Source of the DNA: Candidatus Anaeroferrophillus wilburensis
GTDB lineage: Bacteria > Desulfobacterota > Anaeroferrophillalia > Anaeroferrophillales > Anaeroferrophillaceae
Direction: 5' to 3'
Assembly: GCA_016934315.1 (NCBI GenBank)
Contig: JAFGSY010000044.1
Span: 21,836 to 85,835, forward strand
DNA: 64,000 nucleotides
Part shown: positions 8,157-17,873 of the stretch, piece after piece
Numbering within the stretch: position 1 is the first letter of the stretch
Layout of the letters: each line of letters begins with the position of its first letter
The notes under the pieces: model-generated
The model's database searches: none
What the model was told of the DNA's origin: nothing
The model's input: only the letters and a program-made list of their open reading frames with translations
Position numbers and translations under genes: made by a program

Positions 8157-9212
8157 ATGGACGATGCCGGCAAGATTCGCCTGTCAGCCCAGTCTGCCGC
8201 TTCCGGGTGAGCGGCAAAAATAGGTCCGTCGGACCTGTCGAAGATATTGTCGGGATTGTCGCTGCCCGTTGATTCCCGCCTGCTGGTCGGCATTGAGGGT
8301 GCTGATGATGCCGGCGTATTTCGGCTCGATGACCAGCGGGCGCTGGTCCAGACGCTGGATTTTTTCACGCCCATCGTCGATGATCCCTACCGTTTTGGCC
8401 AAATAGCGGCCGCCAACGCTTTCAGCGATGTCTATGCCATGGGCGGCGAGCCGCTCACAGCGATGAATATTGTTGCCTTTCCTATTGCCAAGCTTGACCA
8501 TGGGATTCTGCGGGCTATTTTAGCTGGTGGGATTGCCATCATCCGCGAAGCGGGGGCGGTGTTGGCCGGTGGGCACAGCATTGATGATCCTGAGATCAAG
8601 TATGGCCTGTCCGTTACCGGATTAGTCCATCCTGAGCATTTGTGGCGCAATACCGGTGCCCACGACCAGGATGTGCTGCTGTTGACCAAGCCTGTGGGGA
8701 ATGGCGTCCTGGCCACCGCCCTGAAAGCAGGATTCTGCTGTGAGGATGGGATTGAGGATGCCCTGGCGTTGATGGCCAGACTGAATAAACTGCCGCCGGA
8801 ACCGCCCGGCGGGGAGTGGCGTCAGGGAGTTCATGCCTGTACTGATATTACCGGTTTCGGGCTACTCGGTCATCTCAATGAGATGGTGGCTGATGAAAAA
8901 ATCGGTGTGGTGCTTGATGGGGCGCGTGTTCCTTTGATACCCAAAGTACGGACCTACTGTTCCATGGGGTTATTTCCTGAGGGAGGAGTTCGGAACCGGA
9001 ATTTTTTCAGTTGCCGGGTCACCCGTGGAGAGACCTGCGATGATATCCTCTATGATCTGCTCTTTGATCCCCAGACTTCCGGTGGGTTGCTGCTGGCCGT
9101 TGATCCCCAAGGGGTGGCCTCGGTCTGCCGGGCTTTTGCCGCCAGCGGCCAGGAGTGCTGGGAAATCGGCCATTGCACAGCTGAATTTCCCGGCCGCATC
9201 AGGGTTGTCTGA
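8157..9212 (+). CDS. selD: Selenide, water dikinase, selenoprotein with in-frame TGA (Sec18)
   Basis: Makes selenophosphate from selenide and ATP for selenocysteine and selenouridine synthesis. Ordinary ORF calling starts at TTG 8247 and loses the active site. The true start is ATG 8157 behind AGGAGG. Codon 18 (8208-8210) is TGA, giving IRLSAQSAASG-U-AAKIGP, which aligns with IRLTQYSHGAG-C-GCKISP around catalytic Cys17 of E. coli SelD. The Lys two residues on (AAK) is also conserved. A SECIS-like hairpin follows the TGA. Downstream blocks are typical: VQTLDFFTPIVDDPY, NAFSDVYAMGG, GGHSIDDPEIKYGLSVTG, and DPQTSGGLL. Length is 351 residues counting Sec, normal for SelD. The organism must therefore also carry selA, selB and selC. 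Confidence 0.95.
8220..8238 (+). promoter_or_regulatory. SECIS-like hairpin in selD
   Basis: Stem GGTCC (8223-8227) and GGACC (8231-8235) around the loop GTC, extended by A-T, T-G and A-T pairs to 8 bp (8220-8238). The loop G is about 18 nt past the TGA. A small apical loop starting with G at this distance matches the bacterial SECIS description, which SelB reads. Position and structure are seen; function is inferred. Confidence 0.8.
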
Positions 9213-9230
9213 AAGCACGGTGCCTCAATT

Positions 9231-11324
9231 ATGAAGAAGCCTGAACTGCTGGCGCCGGCCGGTAATCTGGAAACCTTTTTTGCCGCTCTCGATGCCGGTG
9301 CTGACGCGATCTATCTGGGAGGCAAGGAGTTCAGTGCCCGGCAACGGGCCAAAAATTTTTCCTCCTATGAACTGGAACGCATGATTCCCTACGCCCACCA
9401 GCGGGGAGTGAAAATCTATGTGACGGTCAATACGCTGCTGAAGGAGGAGGAGCTTCCTTCCCTCTACCGTTTTTTCAGCTTTCTCCGGCGGTTGGAGGTT
9501 GATGCCCTTATTGTTCAGGATCCCGGGGTTATCCACCTGCTGAGGCGGGATTTTCCCGAACTCCCGGTCCATATCTCCACCCAGGCCAGCATCCATAACG
9601 CCTGGGGGGTTGCGCGAATGGACCGCTTGGGCTGCAAGCGGGTGGTGCTGGCCCGGGAGCTCTCGCTGGAAGAGATCGCCGCCATCAGCCGAGAGACCTC
9701 CCTGGAACTGGAAGTTTTTGTCTTTGGTGCTTTGTGCCTGTCAGTCGCCGGTTTGTGTCTGTTCAGCAGTTTTCTCGGCGGGCAGAGCGGCAATCGTGGG
9801 CGCTGTACCCAGCCGTGTCGGCGCCTCTATGCCCAGAGCCGCAAAACGGGCTACTATCTTTCGCCTGCCGATTTCAGTGCTTTGCCCTTTCTTCCCCAAC
9901 TGATGGCATTGGGTATCACTTCCTGTAAAATTGAAGGACGTCTGAAAAGTTCTCACTATGTGGGCACCGTAACCGGGGTGTTTCGCCAGGCCATCGATGA
10001 AATTGTTCGGGATGGTGTTCTGCAGCCTGAGCGGCAGGCGGCTCTGGCCCGGCGGTTGCGCAGTGCTTTTACCCGGCCACTGAACAGTGCCAACTTGTCG
10101 GGTGTTTATTCGCCGGTGATGATTGATCCCCGCCAGCACGGCAGTATGGGACAACAGATTGGCACGGTGTTGGCGGTTCGTAACCGGAGCGTCCGGGTCA
10201 GTCTGTCGGATGATCTGCTGGCCGGCGATCGGCTAAAAGTGATCAGTGGTGGGCGGGATGGCAAGGATAACGCCTTTACGATTAGCAAAGGGGTTGAGGG
10301 GAATGGATTGCATGGTAAAGAGGTGTGGCTGCCGGTGCCAGTTGACTGCCATCCTGGTGATTTGCTGGTGAAGGTGGGGGGCAAGGACTATTACAGCAGT
10401 AAGGGATCCCGCTTCTGGCTGGAGAAATTGAAGCAGGAGGTTTCCGTCGCCCCGTGCTCCCCGGCCGGTCCGAAATGCTATGATCTACAGCGGTTGCTGG
10501 TTTCCACACCGGCAGCGGTGACAACCAACCGTGGCACTCACCGGACCAGATGGCGGCTGAAAGTTGCATCCTGGGAGCATGTGCAGCAGTTTTCCCGGGA
10601 AGAAGACTGTACTCTGATTGCGGATTTGAACCTGCGCCTGATTGCCCAGCTTGCCGGCCAGGAAGCAGCCATCTTCCGCCGCTATCGCCGCCGGCTTGCC
10701 TGGTGGCTGCCGCCGGTGCACTTTCCTGGTCAGGAACAGTCGTTGGCTGAGGCGGTCAAGCGCTTGTTGGCGGCCGGATTCCGGCAATTTTATCTCAATA
10801 ACCTGGGCCAGCTGGAGCTGTTTGCCGACCGCTCACCAAAGGGACTGCACCTGGCAACCGGTTCCTTTCTGCCGGCAACCAACCTGGCGGCAGTGGCTGC
10901 TTATCGATCCTGGGGCTTTACCAGCGTCATGCTGTCAGCAGAGATGGATCGGCAGTCGCTGAAAGTGCTCTGTGAACGGTCGCCGGCTGACCTTGAATTG
11001 ATGGTGCTGGCTTTTGGCTTCCAGCCACTGCTGGTGACCCGCATGAGTCTGCCGGTTTCGGCCAAAAAAATCCCTTTAACCTCACCCCATGGGGAAATCT
11101 TCCACCCAATTATCCGTGATGGCCTTACCTACCTGGTCCCCGGCCAGCCGCTGATGGTGACTTCTCTGTTGAAGAAACTTTTTCCTCATACGTCACCTGC
11201 CTTTCTGCTTGATTTCTCCTGGTATCCTCCCGGCTGGAAGCCAGCCGCCATGCTGGCCGCGATCCGCCAGGGAAAACCGATTTCCGGGGCTTCATCCTTT
11301 AATTTATCGCGAAAATGGCAGTAA
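9231..11324 (+). CDS. U32-family peptidase-like protein with C-terminal DUF3656-type region
   Basis: 697 residues. The N-terminal half is a U32 domain: PELLAPAGNLETFFAALDAG, ADAIYLGG, and VHISTQASIHN. A Cys cluster follows (FGALCLSVAGLC, GRCTQPCRRLY), then CKIEGRLKSSHYVGTVT. The C-terminal ~350 residues correspond to the collagenase-like extension of long U32 members. Long U32 proteins include RlhA and TrhP, which hydroxylate rRNA or tRNA and appear to use an iron-sulfur cluster held by such Cys residues, so RNA hydroxylation is more plausible than proteolysis. It starts 18 bp after selD and is probably co-transcribed. Confidence 0.85.
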   Translation: MKKPELLAPAGNLETFFAALDAGADAIYLGGKEFSARQRAKNFSSYELERMIPYAHQRGVKIYVTVNTLLKEEELPSLYRFFSFLRRLEVDALIVQDPGVIHLLRRDFPELPVHISTQASIHNAWGVARMDRLGCKRVVLARELSLEEIAAISRETSLELEVFVFGALCLSVAGLCLFSSFLGGQSGNRGRCTQPCRRLYAQSRKTGYYLSPADFSALPFLPQLMALGITSCKIEGRLKSSHYVGTVTGVFRQAIDEIVRDGVLQPERQAALARRLRSAFTRPLNSANLSGVYSPVMIDPRQHGSMGQQIGTVLAVRNRSVRVSLSDDLLAGDRLKVISGGRDGKDNAFTISKGVEGNGLHGKEVWLPVPVDCHPGDLLVKVGGKDYYSSKGSRFWLEKLKQEVSVAPCSPAGPKCYDLQRLLVSTPAAVTTNRGTHRTRWRLKVASWEHVQQFSREEDCTLIADLNLRLIAQLAGQEAAIFRRYRRRLAWWLPPVHFPGQEQSLAEAVKRLLAAGFRQFYLNNLGQLELFADRSPKGLHLATGSFLPATNLAAVAAYRSWGFTSVMLSAEMDRQSLKVLCERSPADLELMVLAFGFQPLLVTRMSLPVSAKKIPLTSPHGEIFHPIIRDGLTYLVPGQPLMVTSLLKKLFPHTSPAFLLDFSWYPPGWKPAAMLAAIRQGKPISGASSFNLSRKWQ

Positions 11325-11411
11325 TAAGGTTGAAATCGAAGCTATGGGATATTAATCATTTCTTTTATCCATTATCAGATATTAATAATCTTTAACCTGC
11401 TTTTTTCATGC

Positions 11412-11440
11412 TTGATTTTTCATCGCAACCTGTGTAGTAT
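11412..11440 (+). promoter_or_regulatory. Sigma70-type promoter of groESL
   Basis: TTGATT (11412-11417), 17-bp spacer, TAGTAT (11435-11440). It ends 8 bp before the CIRCE operator, so transcription would start at or within the operator. Confidence 0.7.
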
Positions 11441-11448
11441 TCGCTTCG

Positions 11449-11475
11449 TTAGCACTCCACGGTAGTGAGTGCTAA
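11449..11475 (+). promoter_or_regulatory. CIRCE operator (HrcA site)
   Basis: Perfect inverted repeat TTAGCACTC (11449-11457), nine-base spacer, GAGTGCTAA (11467-11475), identical to the CIRCE consensus. HrcA binds it and represses groESL until heat or protein-folding stress. hrcA itself is not in the window. Confidence 0.97.
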
Positions 11476-11586
11476 TAATGATGCCCAGCCGGGGGCGGTT
11501 GTTCTGCCGGCGGTCATGGTGGTTGACTTGAACCATGAAAACAACGTAAACACTTTGAAAAAAGAACAGGTTGAGGAGGAAAGAGG

Positions 11587-11910
11587 ATGAATATCAGACC
11601 GCTGCAGGATCGACTGATTGTCAAAAGGGTTGAGGAAGAGGAAAAAACCAAAGGTGGGATCATTATTCCTGATGCTGCCAAGGAAAAGCCCATGCAGGGT
11701 GAAGTGATTGCCGTTGGCAAAGGCAAGGTTGGTGAGGATGGTAAAGTGATGCCCCTCGATGTGAAGGCTGGTGACCGGATTCTGTTCGGCAAGTATGCCG
11801 GTACCGAGATCAAAATGGACGGGGTTGAATATCTGATTATGCGTGAAGATGATGTACTTGGTGTTATTGGTGAAGGTGACTGTGGTTGTGGCTGCGGTTG
11901 CAGCGCCTAA
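11587..11910 (+). CDS. groES: GroES co-chaperonin with Cys-Gly-rich C-terminal tail
   Basis: Seven-subunit lid of the GroEL folding chamber. The Hsp10 fold covers residues 1-95: [13 protein letters not shown], the mobile loop [19 protein letters not shown], and [15 protein letters not shown]. The protein is 107 residues against about 95-97 usual. The excess is a C-terminal tail with Cys at 99, 101, 103 and 105 alternating with Gly ([10 protein letters not shown]). Such a tail could bind metal, as the His/Cys-rich C-terminus of Helicobacter pylori GroES does, but this is inference. It is the first gene of a CIRCE-controlled operon with groEL, with a strong GAGGAGGAAAGAGG leader before ATG. Confidence 0.97.
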   Translation: MNIRPLQDRLIVKRVEEEEKTKGGIIIPDAAKEKPMQGEVIAVGKGKVGEDGKVMPLDVKAGDRILFGKYAGTEIKMDGVEYLIMREDDVLGVIGEGDCGCGCGCSA

Positions 11911-11937
11911 GACCCCCGGGATCGGACACCACCTTAA

Positions 11938-13617
<1,680 letters not shown>

Positions 13618-13652
13618 AGGCTTTCCCACCGTAGTTTTGGTGTCAAAAAAAC

Positions 13653-13691
13653 AAAAAGCTCCCCGACCCTGGTGGTCGGGGAGCTTTTTTT
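13653..13691. terminator. Bidirectional terminator between groEL and the convergent gene
   Basis: 11-bp perfect stem GCTCCCCGACC / GGTCGGGGAGC (13658-13668 with 13674-13684), flanked by AAAAA on the left and TTTTTTT on the right. It serves groEL on + and the small gene at 13710-14003 on -. Confidence 0.95.
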
Positions 13692-13709
13692 GTTTGCTGG
13701 CCGGTGGCC

Positions 13710-14003
13710 TTATTCATGTTTGAGTACGGGTTCGCCCATCTCCTGAAAGGAAAAGTTGAGAAAGATGTGGCTGCCGATATAGTCAAGTACCCGCATATCA
13801 TTTTTCTCGCTGAGATCCTGGGCAACCAGTTCGTAATAGTTGCCGTATTTCTGCTGGCAGGAGTTGATGGGCACTTCGTACATGATAAATTTACGGATAT
13901 TCTTGCTTTCCAGTTTGGTGATAAAATCGTTATCGGTCAAGACGTCATAGGTAGTGAGAATAAGAATCGGGCCGGTACCGGTAAACAGAATTGCCGCCTT
14001 CAT
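13710..14003 (-). CDS. Small conserved protein of unknown function
   Basis: 97 residues from the ATG at 14003, chosen because AAGGAGG lies about 9 nt upstream; the longer frame to 14033 has no such site. It begins MKAAILFTGTGPILILTTYD and continues KLESKNIRKFIMYEVPI, then EKNDMRVLDYIGSHIFLNF. The protein is soluble, with alternating beta and alpha pattern and two Tyr-rich patches. I believe similar short cytosolic proteins occur in Geobacter-type bacteria, but I cannot name a domain. It is a single gene convergent with groEL, sharing its terminator. Confidence 0.7.
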   Translation of the reverse strand: MKAAILFTGTGPILILTTYDVLTDNDFITKLESKNIRKFIMYEVPINSCQQKYGNYYELVAQDLSEKNDMRVLDYIGSHIFLNFSFQEMGEPVLKHE

Positions 14004-14244
14004 GGTATTGCCTCCTTGTTCTGGTTGTCCCAACGAAAAATGGCCGGGATGTCGAGGTTTATCTGTCTACAACCATAGCAGGGAATTATAATTTGTCAAG
14101 GGCCCTTCTGTGGCACAATGGATGGTGACTGGTCATGCTTTTACGGTGCTGGTTTGCGTGAAAAGTGGAAATGCGATTGACGGATGGCCGCCCGCACTGG
14201 TAATGTCTGCGGTGAAAGCAACCTCTTAGTATAAGGAGTAGCCG

Positions 14245-14718
14245 ATGGAGGAAACAATAGATCGTTCAGAGATGATCTCCATTGATCGTCAGGGACGGTG
14301 GTGGTATCAGGGAAACCAGATTATTCATCAGGATGTCTTGGCCTATTTTAAAAAGTCACTGCAGAGAGACCCTCAGACCGGAGACTATGCTATCCATGCC
14401 CAAGGTAAAACCGCCCCGGTCGAGGTTGCCCTGTGTCCTTTTTTTATTCATGATATTGAGCTTGTCCGGGATCCCGACGACAGACCGAAAGAGGTGATCC
14501 TGCTGCTTGATGATCAGAGTCGGGAAACACTAGATCCCCGAAAGCTGACCATGGATAAGGAGGGGGTGCTGCAGGCACTGGTAAAAGAAGGCAGATTTTG
14601 TGCCCGCTGCCAGCCGACAGCCCACTTTCGGCTGGCGGAACTGCTGGAAGAAGATGCTGAGGGTATCTTCCATCTGTATCTTGGTGGAGAAAACTTTCGG
14701 ATCGGTGTTAGCCCCTAG
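14245..14718 (+). CDS. DUF1285-like protein
   Basis: 157 residues, soluble. The opening ISIDRQGRWWYQGNQIIHQD followed by VLAYFKKSLQRD and GDYAIHAQG resembles the DUF1285 pattern: I-x-x-D-G-x-W-Y-x-G, interaction with the last position of a helix, then a Tyr-rich strand. The later VEVALCPFFIHDIEL block also fits. Two Cys lie in FCARCQP near residue 120. The function of this family is unknown. It is monocistronic, with a TAAGGAG site ahead of the ATG. Confidence 0.6.
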   Translation: MEETIDRSEMISIDRQGRWWYQGNQIIHQDVLAYFKKSLQRDPQTGDYAIHAQGKTAPVEVALCPFFIHDIELVRDPDDRPKEVILLLDDQSRETLDPRKLTMDKEGVLQALVKEGRFCARCQPTAHFRLAELLEEDAEGIFHLYLGGENFRIGVSP

Positions 14719-14770
14719 TTGTCAATGGTTCCCGATAGCCCAAAGATGCTAGAACTGATGGTGGGGGAGG

Positions 14771-15013
14771 TCACTCTTCAGGGGTCACCCAGACAATGTG
14801 ATTTTTGCTGACGACGAACGTTTGTCCCCCGCGGCCCTGTTGCATAGCGTTGAAGACGACAATAAAAGGGCTGGTTCCTTTGGTGAACAACTCGCTCAGC
14901 CGGTTGATGCCTCCTTCAGCCAGCAGGTTAACCTCGCCGAGGATCATCGAACCGTCGGTCAACCGTATTTTTACTTTGACGCTTTTAGTGGGGGTCATTT
15001 TTACTTCATTCAT
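14771..15013 (-). CDS. Small conserved protein of unknown function
   Basis: 80 residues: VKVKIRLTDGSMILGEVNL, GGINRLSELFTKG, SPFIVVFNAMQQG, FVVSKNHIVWVTPEE. It reads as a compact all-beta protein with a short helix, without signal peptide or membrane segment. AAAGGAAG lies 8-10 nt before the ATG at 15013. No catalytic motif is visible. The beta-rich core with a terminal I-V-W-V strand suggests a ligand- or nucleic-acid-binding barrel, which is a guess. Confidence 0.6.
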   Translation of the reverse strand: MNEVKMTPTKSVKVKIRLTDGSMILGEVNLLAEGGINRLSELFTKGTSPFIVVFNAMQQGRGGQTFVVSKNHIVWVTPEE

Positions 15014-15153
15014 GCCGATTGGCTTCCTTTATGTTCCAGGCTGGAGCCGGGGTGAGTGGTGGCAGTTGTTCTTCTACTTCTATCGGCAGAAAGCAATTGT
15101 AATTGAGCTTAAAAGTAAGTTTTTCAAAAAGTTCCTACGCCAGGGGAGAAGCG

Positions 15154-15585
15154 ATGGACGACAACCGACGACAGTTTTTGCGAACCGACTTTCGGCAGGG
15201 TTTCCCCGCTTTTTGCGGCATTGATGTGGTGCAGGTGGAGGCGGGTCTTTTTGTTACCTGTCTTCCGGTGCAGCCGCACCATTGTCAGCAGGACGGCTTG
15301 GTGCATGCCGGGGTGATGGCCACCATGGCAGACCATACTGCTGGATATGCAACCTATACCCTCGTTGACAGTGGTGCCCGGGTGCTGACCATCGAGTTTA
15401 AGATCAACTACCTCAAACCGGCTGCCGGTGATCTGATTACCTGTAGCAGCCGGGTGATCAGCCGTGGAAAGAAAATCATGGTGGCCGAATCTGATCTTCA
15501 TGCTGCCGGCGATGGGCGGGAGAAAATCGTTGCCAAAGCCATGGTTACCCTGATGGTCCTGCCAGCCGCCCACTTTTCTTGCTAG
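15154..15585 (+). CDS. PaaI-type hotdog thioesterase
   Basis: 143 residues from the ATG at 15154 behind GGGGAGAAGCG; the longer frame begins at a poor TTG. It carries the PaaI/YbgC-like hotdog signature: HHCQQDGLVHAGVMATMADH with Gly-x-x-His and the catalytic Asp, then FKINYLKPAAGD. It likely hydrolyses an acyl-CoA thioester; the substrate is unknown. It stands alone between convergently arranged neighbours. Confidence 0.85.
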   Translation: MDDNRRQFLRTDFRQGFPAFCGIDVVQVEAGLFVTCLPVQPHHCQQDGLVHAGVMATMADHTAGYATYTLVDSGARVLTIEFKINYLKPAAGDLITCSSRVISRGKKIMVAESDLHAAGDGREKIVAKAMVTLMVLPAAHFSC

Positions 15586-15669
15586 ATGCCCTGTTTTTTC
15601 GATGACCGCTGCCTCCGGCAGACAGCAGCTGGCAGAGGCAGCATGAAGACGGCTTGCACGAAGAAGTTT

Positions 15670-16155
15670 TTATGCCTCGCTGATGGTCATGCTGGTGATG
15701 TCGTCACCCTGGGTAATGGCGTCAACCACCTCCTGCCCGGAAATTACCTTGCCGAAGACGGTGTGGCGGCCATCAAGATGCGGCTGCGGGGAGTGGGTAA
15801 TGAAAAACTGACTGCCGTTGGTGTTGGGACCGGCATTGGCCATGGAAATGACTTTGGCTTCGTGGGTCAGTGGGTTGCCGGTGAATTCATCGGCAAATGA
15901 ATAGCCGGGACCACCCATGCCGGTGCCGGTGGGATCGCCACCCTGGATCATGAAATCATTGATGACCCGGTGAAAAGTGACGCCGTCATAATAGCCCTCC
16001 CGGGCCAGGAAAACAAAATTATTGACCGTTTTGGGAGCGTATTCCGGATAGAGGTCCAGGGTAATGACTCCTTTGATTGTTGCCAGGGTCGCCCGGTAGG
16101 TTTTAGTTGGTTCAATCTGCATTGCCGGCGGTGTGTCCCATTGCTTTTTTATCAT
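15670..16155 (-). CDS. Cyclophilin-type peptidyl-prolyl isomerase
   Basis: 161 residues from ATG 16155, chosen because AAGGAG sits 6 nt upstream; a GTG at 16170 would place that site inside the gene. Motifs are [19 protein letters not shown], the catalytic Arg in [19 protein letters not shown], then SQFFIT and [10 protein letters not shown]. There is no signal peptide, so it is cytoplasmic. It catalyses cis-trans isomerisation of X-Pro bonds. It lies downstream of the DUF169-CoaE gene on the same strand, 135 bp away. Confidence 0.95.
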   Translation of the reverse strand: MIKKQWDTPPAMQIEPTKTYRATLATIKGVITLDLYPEYAPKTVNNFVFLAREGYYDGVTFHRVINDFMIQGGDPTGTGMGGPGYSFADEFTGNPLTHEAKVISMANAGPNTNGSQFFITHSPQPHLDGRHTVFGKVISGQEVVDAITQGDDITSMTISEA

Positions 16156-16290
16156 CTGAAACTCCTTCACGCTAAGATCATGTTTTGCGGTAAAAAAAGG
16201 GATCGGAAATAGTCGTGCCCCTTTTGTTGATGATTCCCATGGGCTGACTCAGCGGCCGCATGGTGATTTTCAGGCGGCTATTGCCTGGCT

Positions 16291-17703
16291 TCACTCTTTG
16301 CGCTGCAGCTGCGTCAGCTTATGCCAGATATCCTCAACCTGTTGTTTAGTCTCAGCTACATCCTTGGTATTGTCAACAACAAAATTGGCAAATTGCAGTT
16401 TTTCATCAATCGGCAGTTGGGCTTTGAGAATCGTTGCCGCTGCCTCTTCGGTGATGCCATCCCGCAGGGCCAGCCGTTCAATCTGGGTTGCCGCCGGTAC
16501 ATGGACGACAATCAGCTGGTCAAAGAGATATTGCAGATTCAGCTCCACCAGTAAGGGGATGGCCACTTGGATGATGGCGTTGGGATCTTTGGCGGCAATG
16601 GCATCAGCCTGCTTGAAAAACTCTTCATAGATGGGCGGGTGGGTGAAGCCTTCCAGCTTTTTTCGCTTTTCCATATCGCCAAAGACGATATCGGAAAGTT
16701 TTTTGCGATCAAGAGCGCCGTGCTCATCCAGTACCTGGGAGCCGAAATAGTCAACAATTTTAGCCAGTCCCGGGGTGCCCGGCTCAACCACCTGGCGGGC
16801 GATAAGATCAAAATCGATCAGTGGTGCGCCGAATTCCTCCAGCATCTTTGAAACGGTACTCTTGCCGCTGGCGATCCCTCCGGTTACCCCCACCAGCAGC
16901 CGTTGGTCCTGGCCGCGTACTTTGGCCATCATCTCATCCAGCTTTTTATAGGTAACCGGAAATTCGACCGACAGGTCGCCTTCGGCGCCGGCAAAACTGA
17001 TGGGATAGCGGACTCCGCGCCGGTAGAGGGCTTCCATGCCTGACAAGGCTTTGGTCATCAGGGCTGCCGGGACGGCCATCACCAGTTCATCATCCTGAGC
17101 ATGACCGTACCGCCGTTCACCATAGCAGGGGATACCCAGCGATGGTTTGCCGCTCTGGTAACAGCGGACGATGGCATCGGAACAGGACGATTCTCCGACG
17201 CAGCCAAATTGCATTGCCTCGTAGTTGCTGAACTGCAGAGCGTTGATCAGGAGCATAATCTGGGCCGGGTTGGCGTAAATGAGGACAATATCCGGTTCGA
17301 AAGGGTTGTAGACCAGGGGAGCCATGGCCAGGGCTTCATAGCGGCCCACCGGCAGCCGGGGAATTGCCTGCTCAAACTTTCTGCCATCTTCCTTGGTGGC
17401 TACCCAGACAATGTTGCGGAAGGTTCCATCCTGATGGGTTGCAGGAACCTCCTGCAATCCAATGATGGAGGAGCAGGAGGGGAAAAGGAAGTCATCCAGG
17501 TCGGCACCCACGGTCCAGTCAAAATTGCGGGCTAAGTTGATCATCTGGCACATGGTCATTTTGTTTTGCGGCCGTCGGAGAAAGGAAATTTTGTCCAGAT
17601 CTTCCTTTTTCTCCAGCATTTTAAAAGCCACGGGAAATGACTTCAAACGCATCAGGCGTTCGATCCGCTGAATTATCTTTCCCCAGTCACGTGTTGTTTC
17701 CAT
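16291..17703 (-). CDS. coaE: DUF169-dephospho-CoA kinase fusion
   Basis: 470 residues from the ATG at 17703 (CAGGAG upstream). Residues 1-255 are a DUF169 domain: FPVAFKMLEKKEDL, CQMINLARNF, FGCVGESSCSDAIVRCYQ, SLGIPCYGERRYG, conserved Cys and Gly. Residues about 268-470 are a complete dephospho-CoA kinase: P-loop VGVTGGIASGKST near 272-284, DFDLIARQVVEPG, LLVELNLQYLFD, VHVPAATQIERLALRDG. CoaE performs the last step of coenzyme A synthesis. DUF169 proteins have no established enzymatic role and are common in anaerobes. There is no stop or frameshift between domains, so this is a genuine fusion in this sequence. Since CoaE is essential, this is probably the only copy. Confidence 0.9.
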   Translation of the reverse strand: METTRDWGKIIQRIERLMRLKSFPVAFKMLEKKEDLDKISFLRRPQNKMTMCQMINLARNFDWTVGADLDDFLFPSCSSIIGLQEVPATHQDGTFRNIVWVATKEDGRKFEQAIPRLPVGRYEALAMAPLVYNPFEPDIVLIYANPAQIMLLINALQFSNYEAMQFGCVGESSCSDAIVRCYQSGKPSLGIPCYGERRYGHAQDDELVMAVPAALMTKALSGMEALYRRGVRYPISFAGAEGDLSVEFPVTYKKLDEMMAKVRGQDQRLLVGVTGGIASGKSTVSKMLEEFGAPLIDFDLIARQVVEPGTPGLAKIVDYFGSQVLDEHGALDRKKLSDIVFGDMEKRKKLEGFTHPPIYEEFFKQADAIAAKDPNAIIQVAIPLLVELNLQYLFDQLIVVHVPAATQIERLALRDGITEEAAATILKAQLPIDEKLQFANFVVDNTKDVAETKQQVEDIWHKLTQLQRKE

Positions 17704-17873
17704 GGTAGCATCTCCTGCATGAAACGAGGTAATTGATCGAAAAAGCACTGTTGTTCAGTTGAACCATTGTCGTTAATGCTGTCTGGCCTGACAAAGCGTG
17801 TTTCCGGTAACTTCAATGGTTTTTCATCAGCTGCCTCACTGACGGGATTTTTTACATCCTGTTAGGGAGCTGT

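Noticed and set aside
8041..8223. 60-codon frame over the selD start
   Set aside because: It lies in another frame, has no motif, and the selD reading through TGA explains the region.
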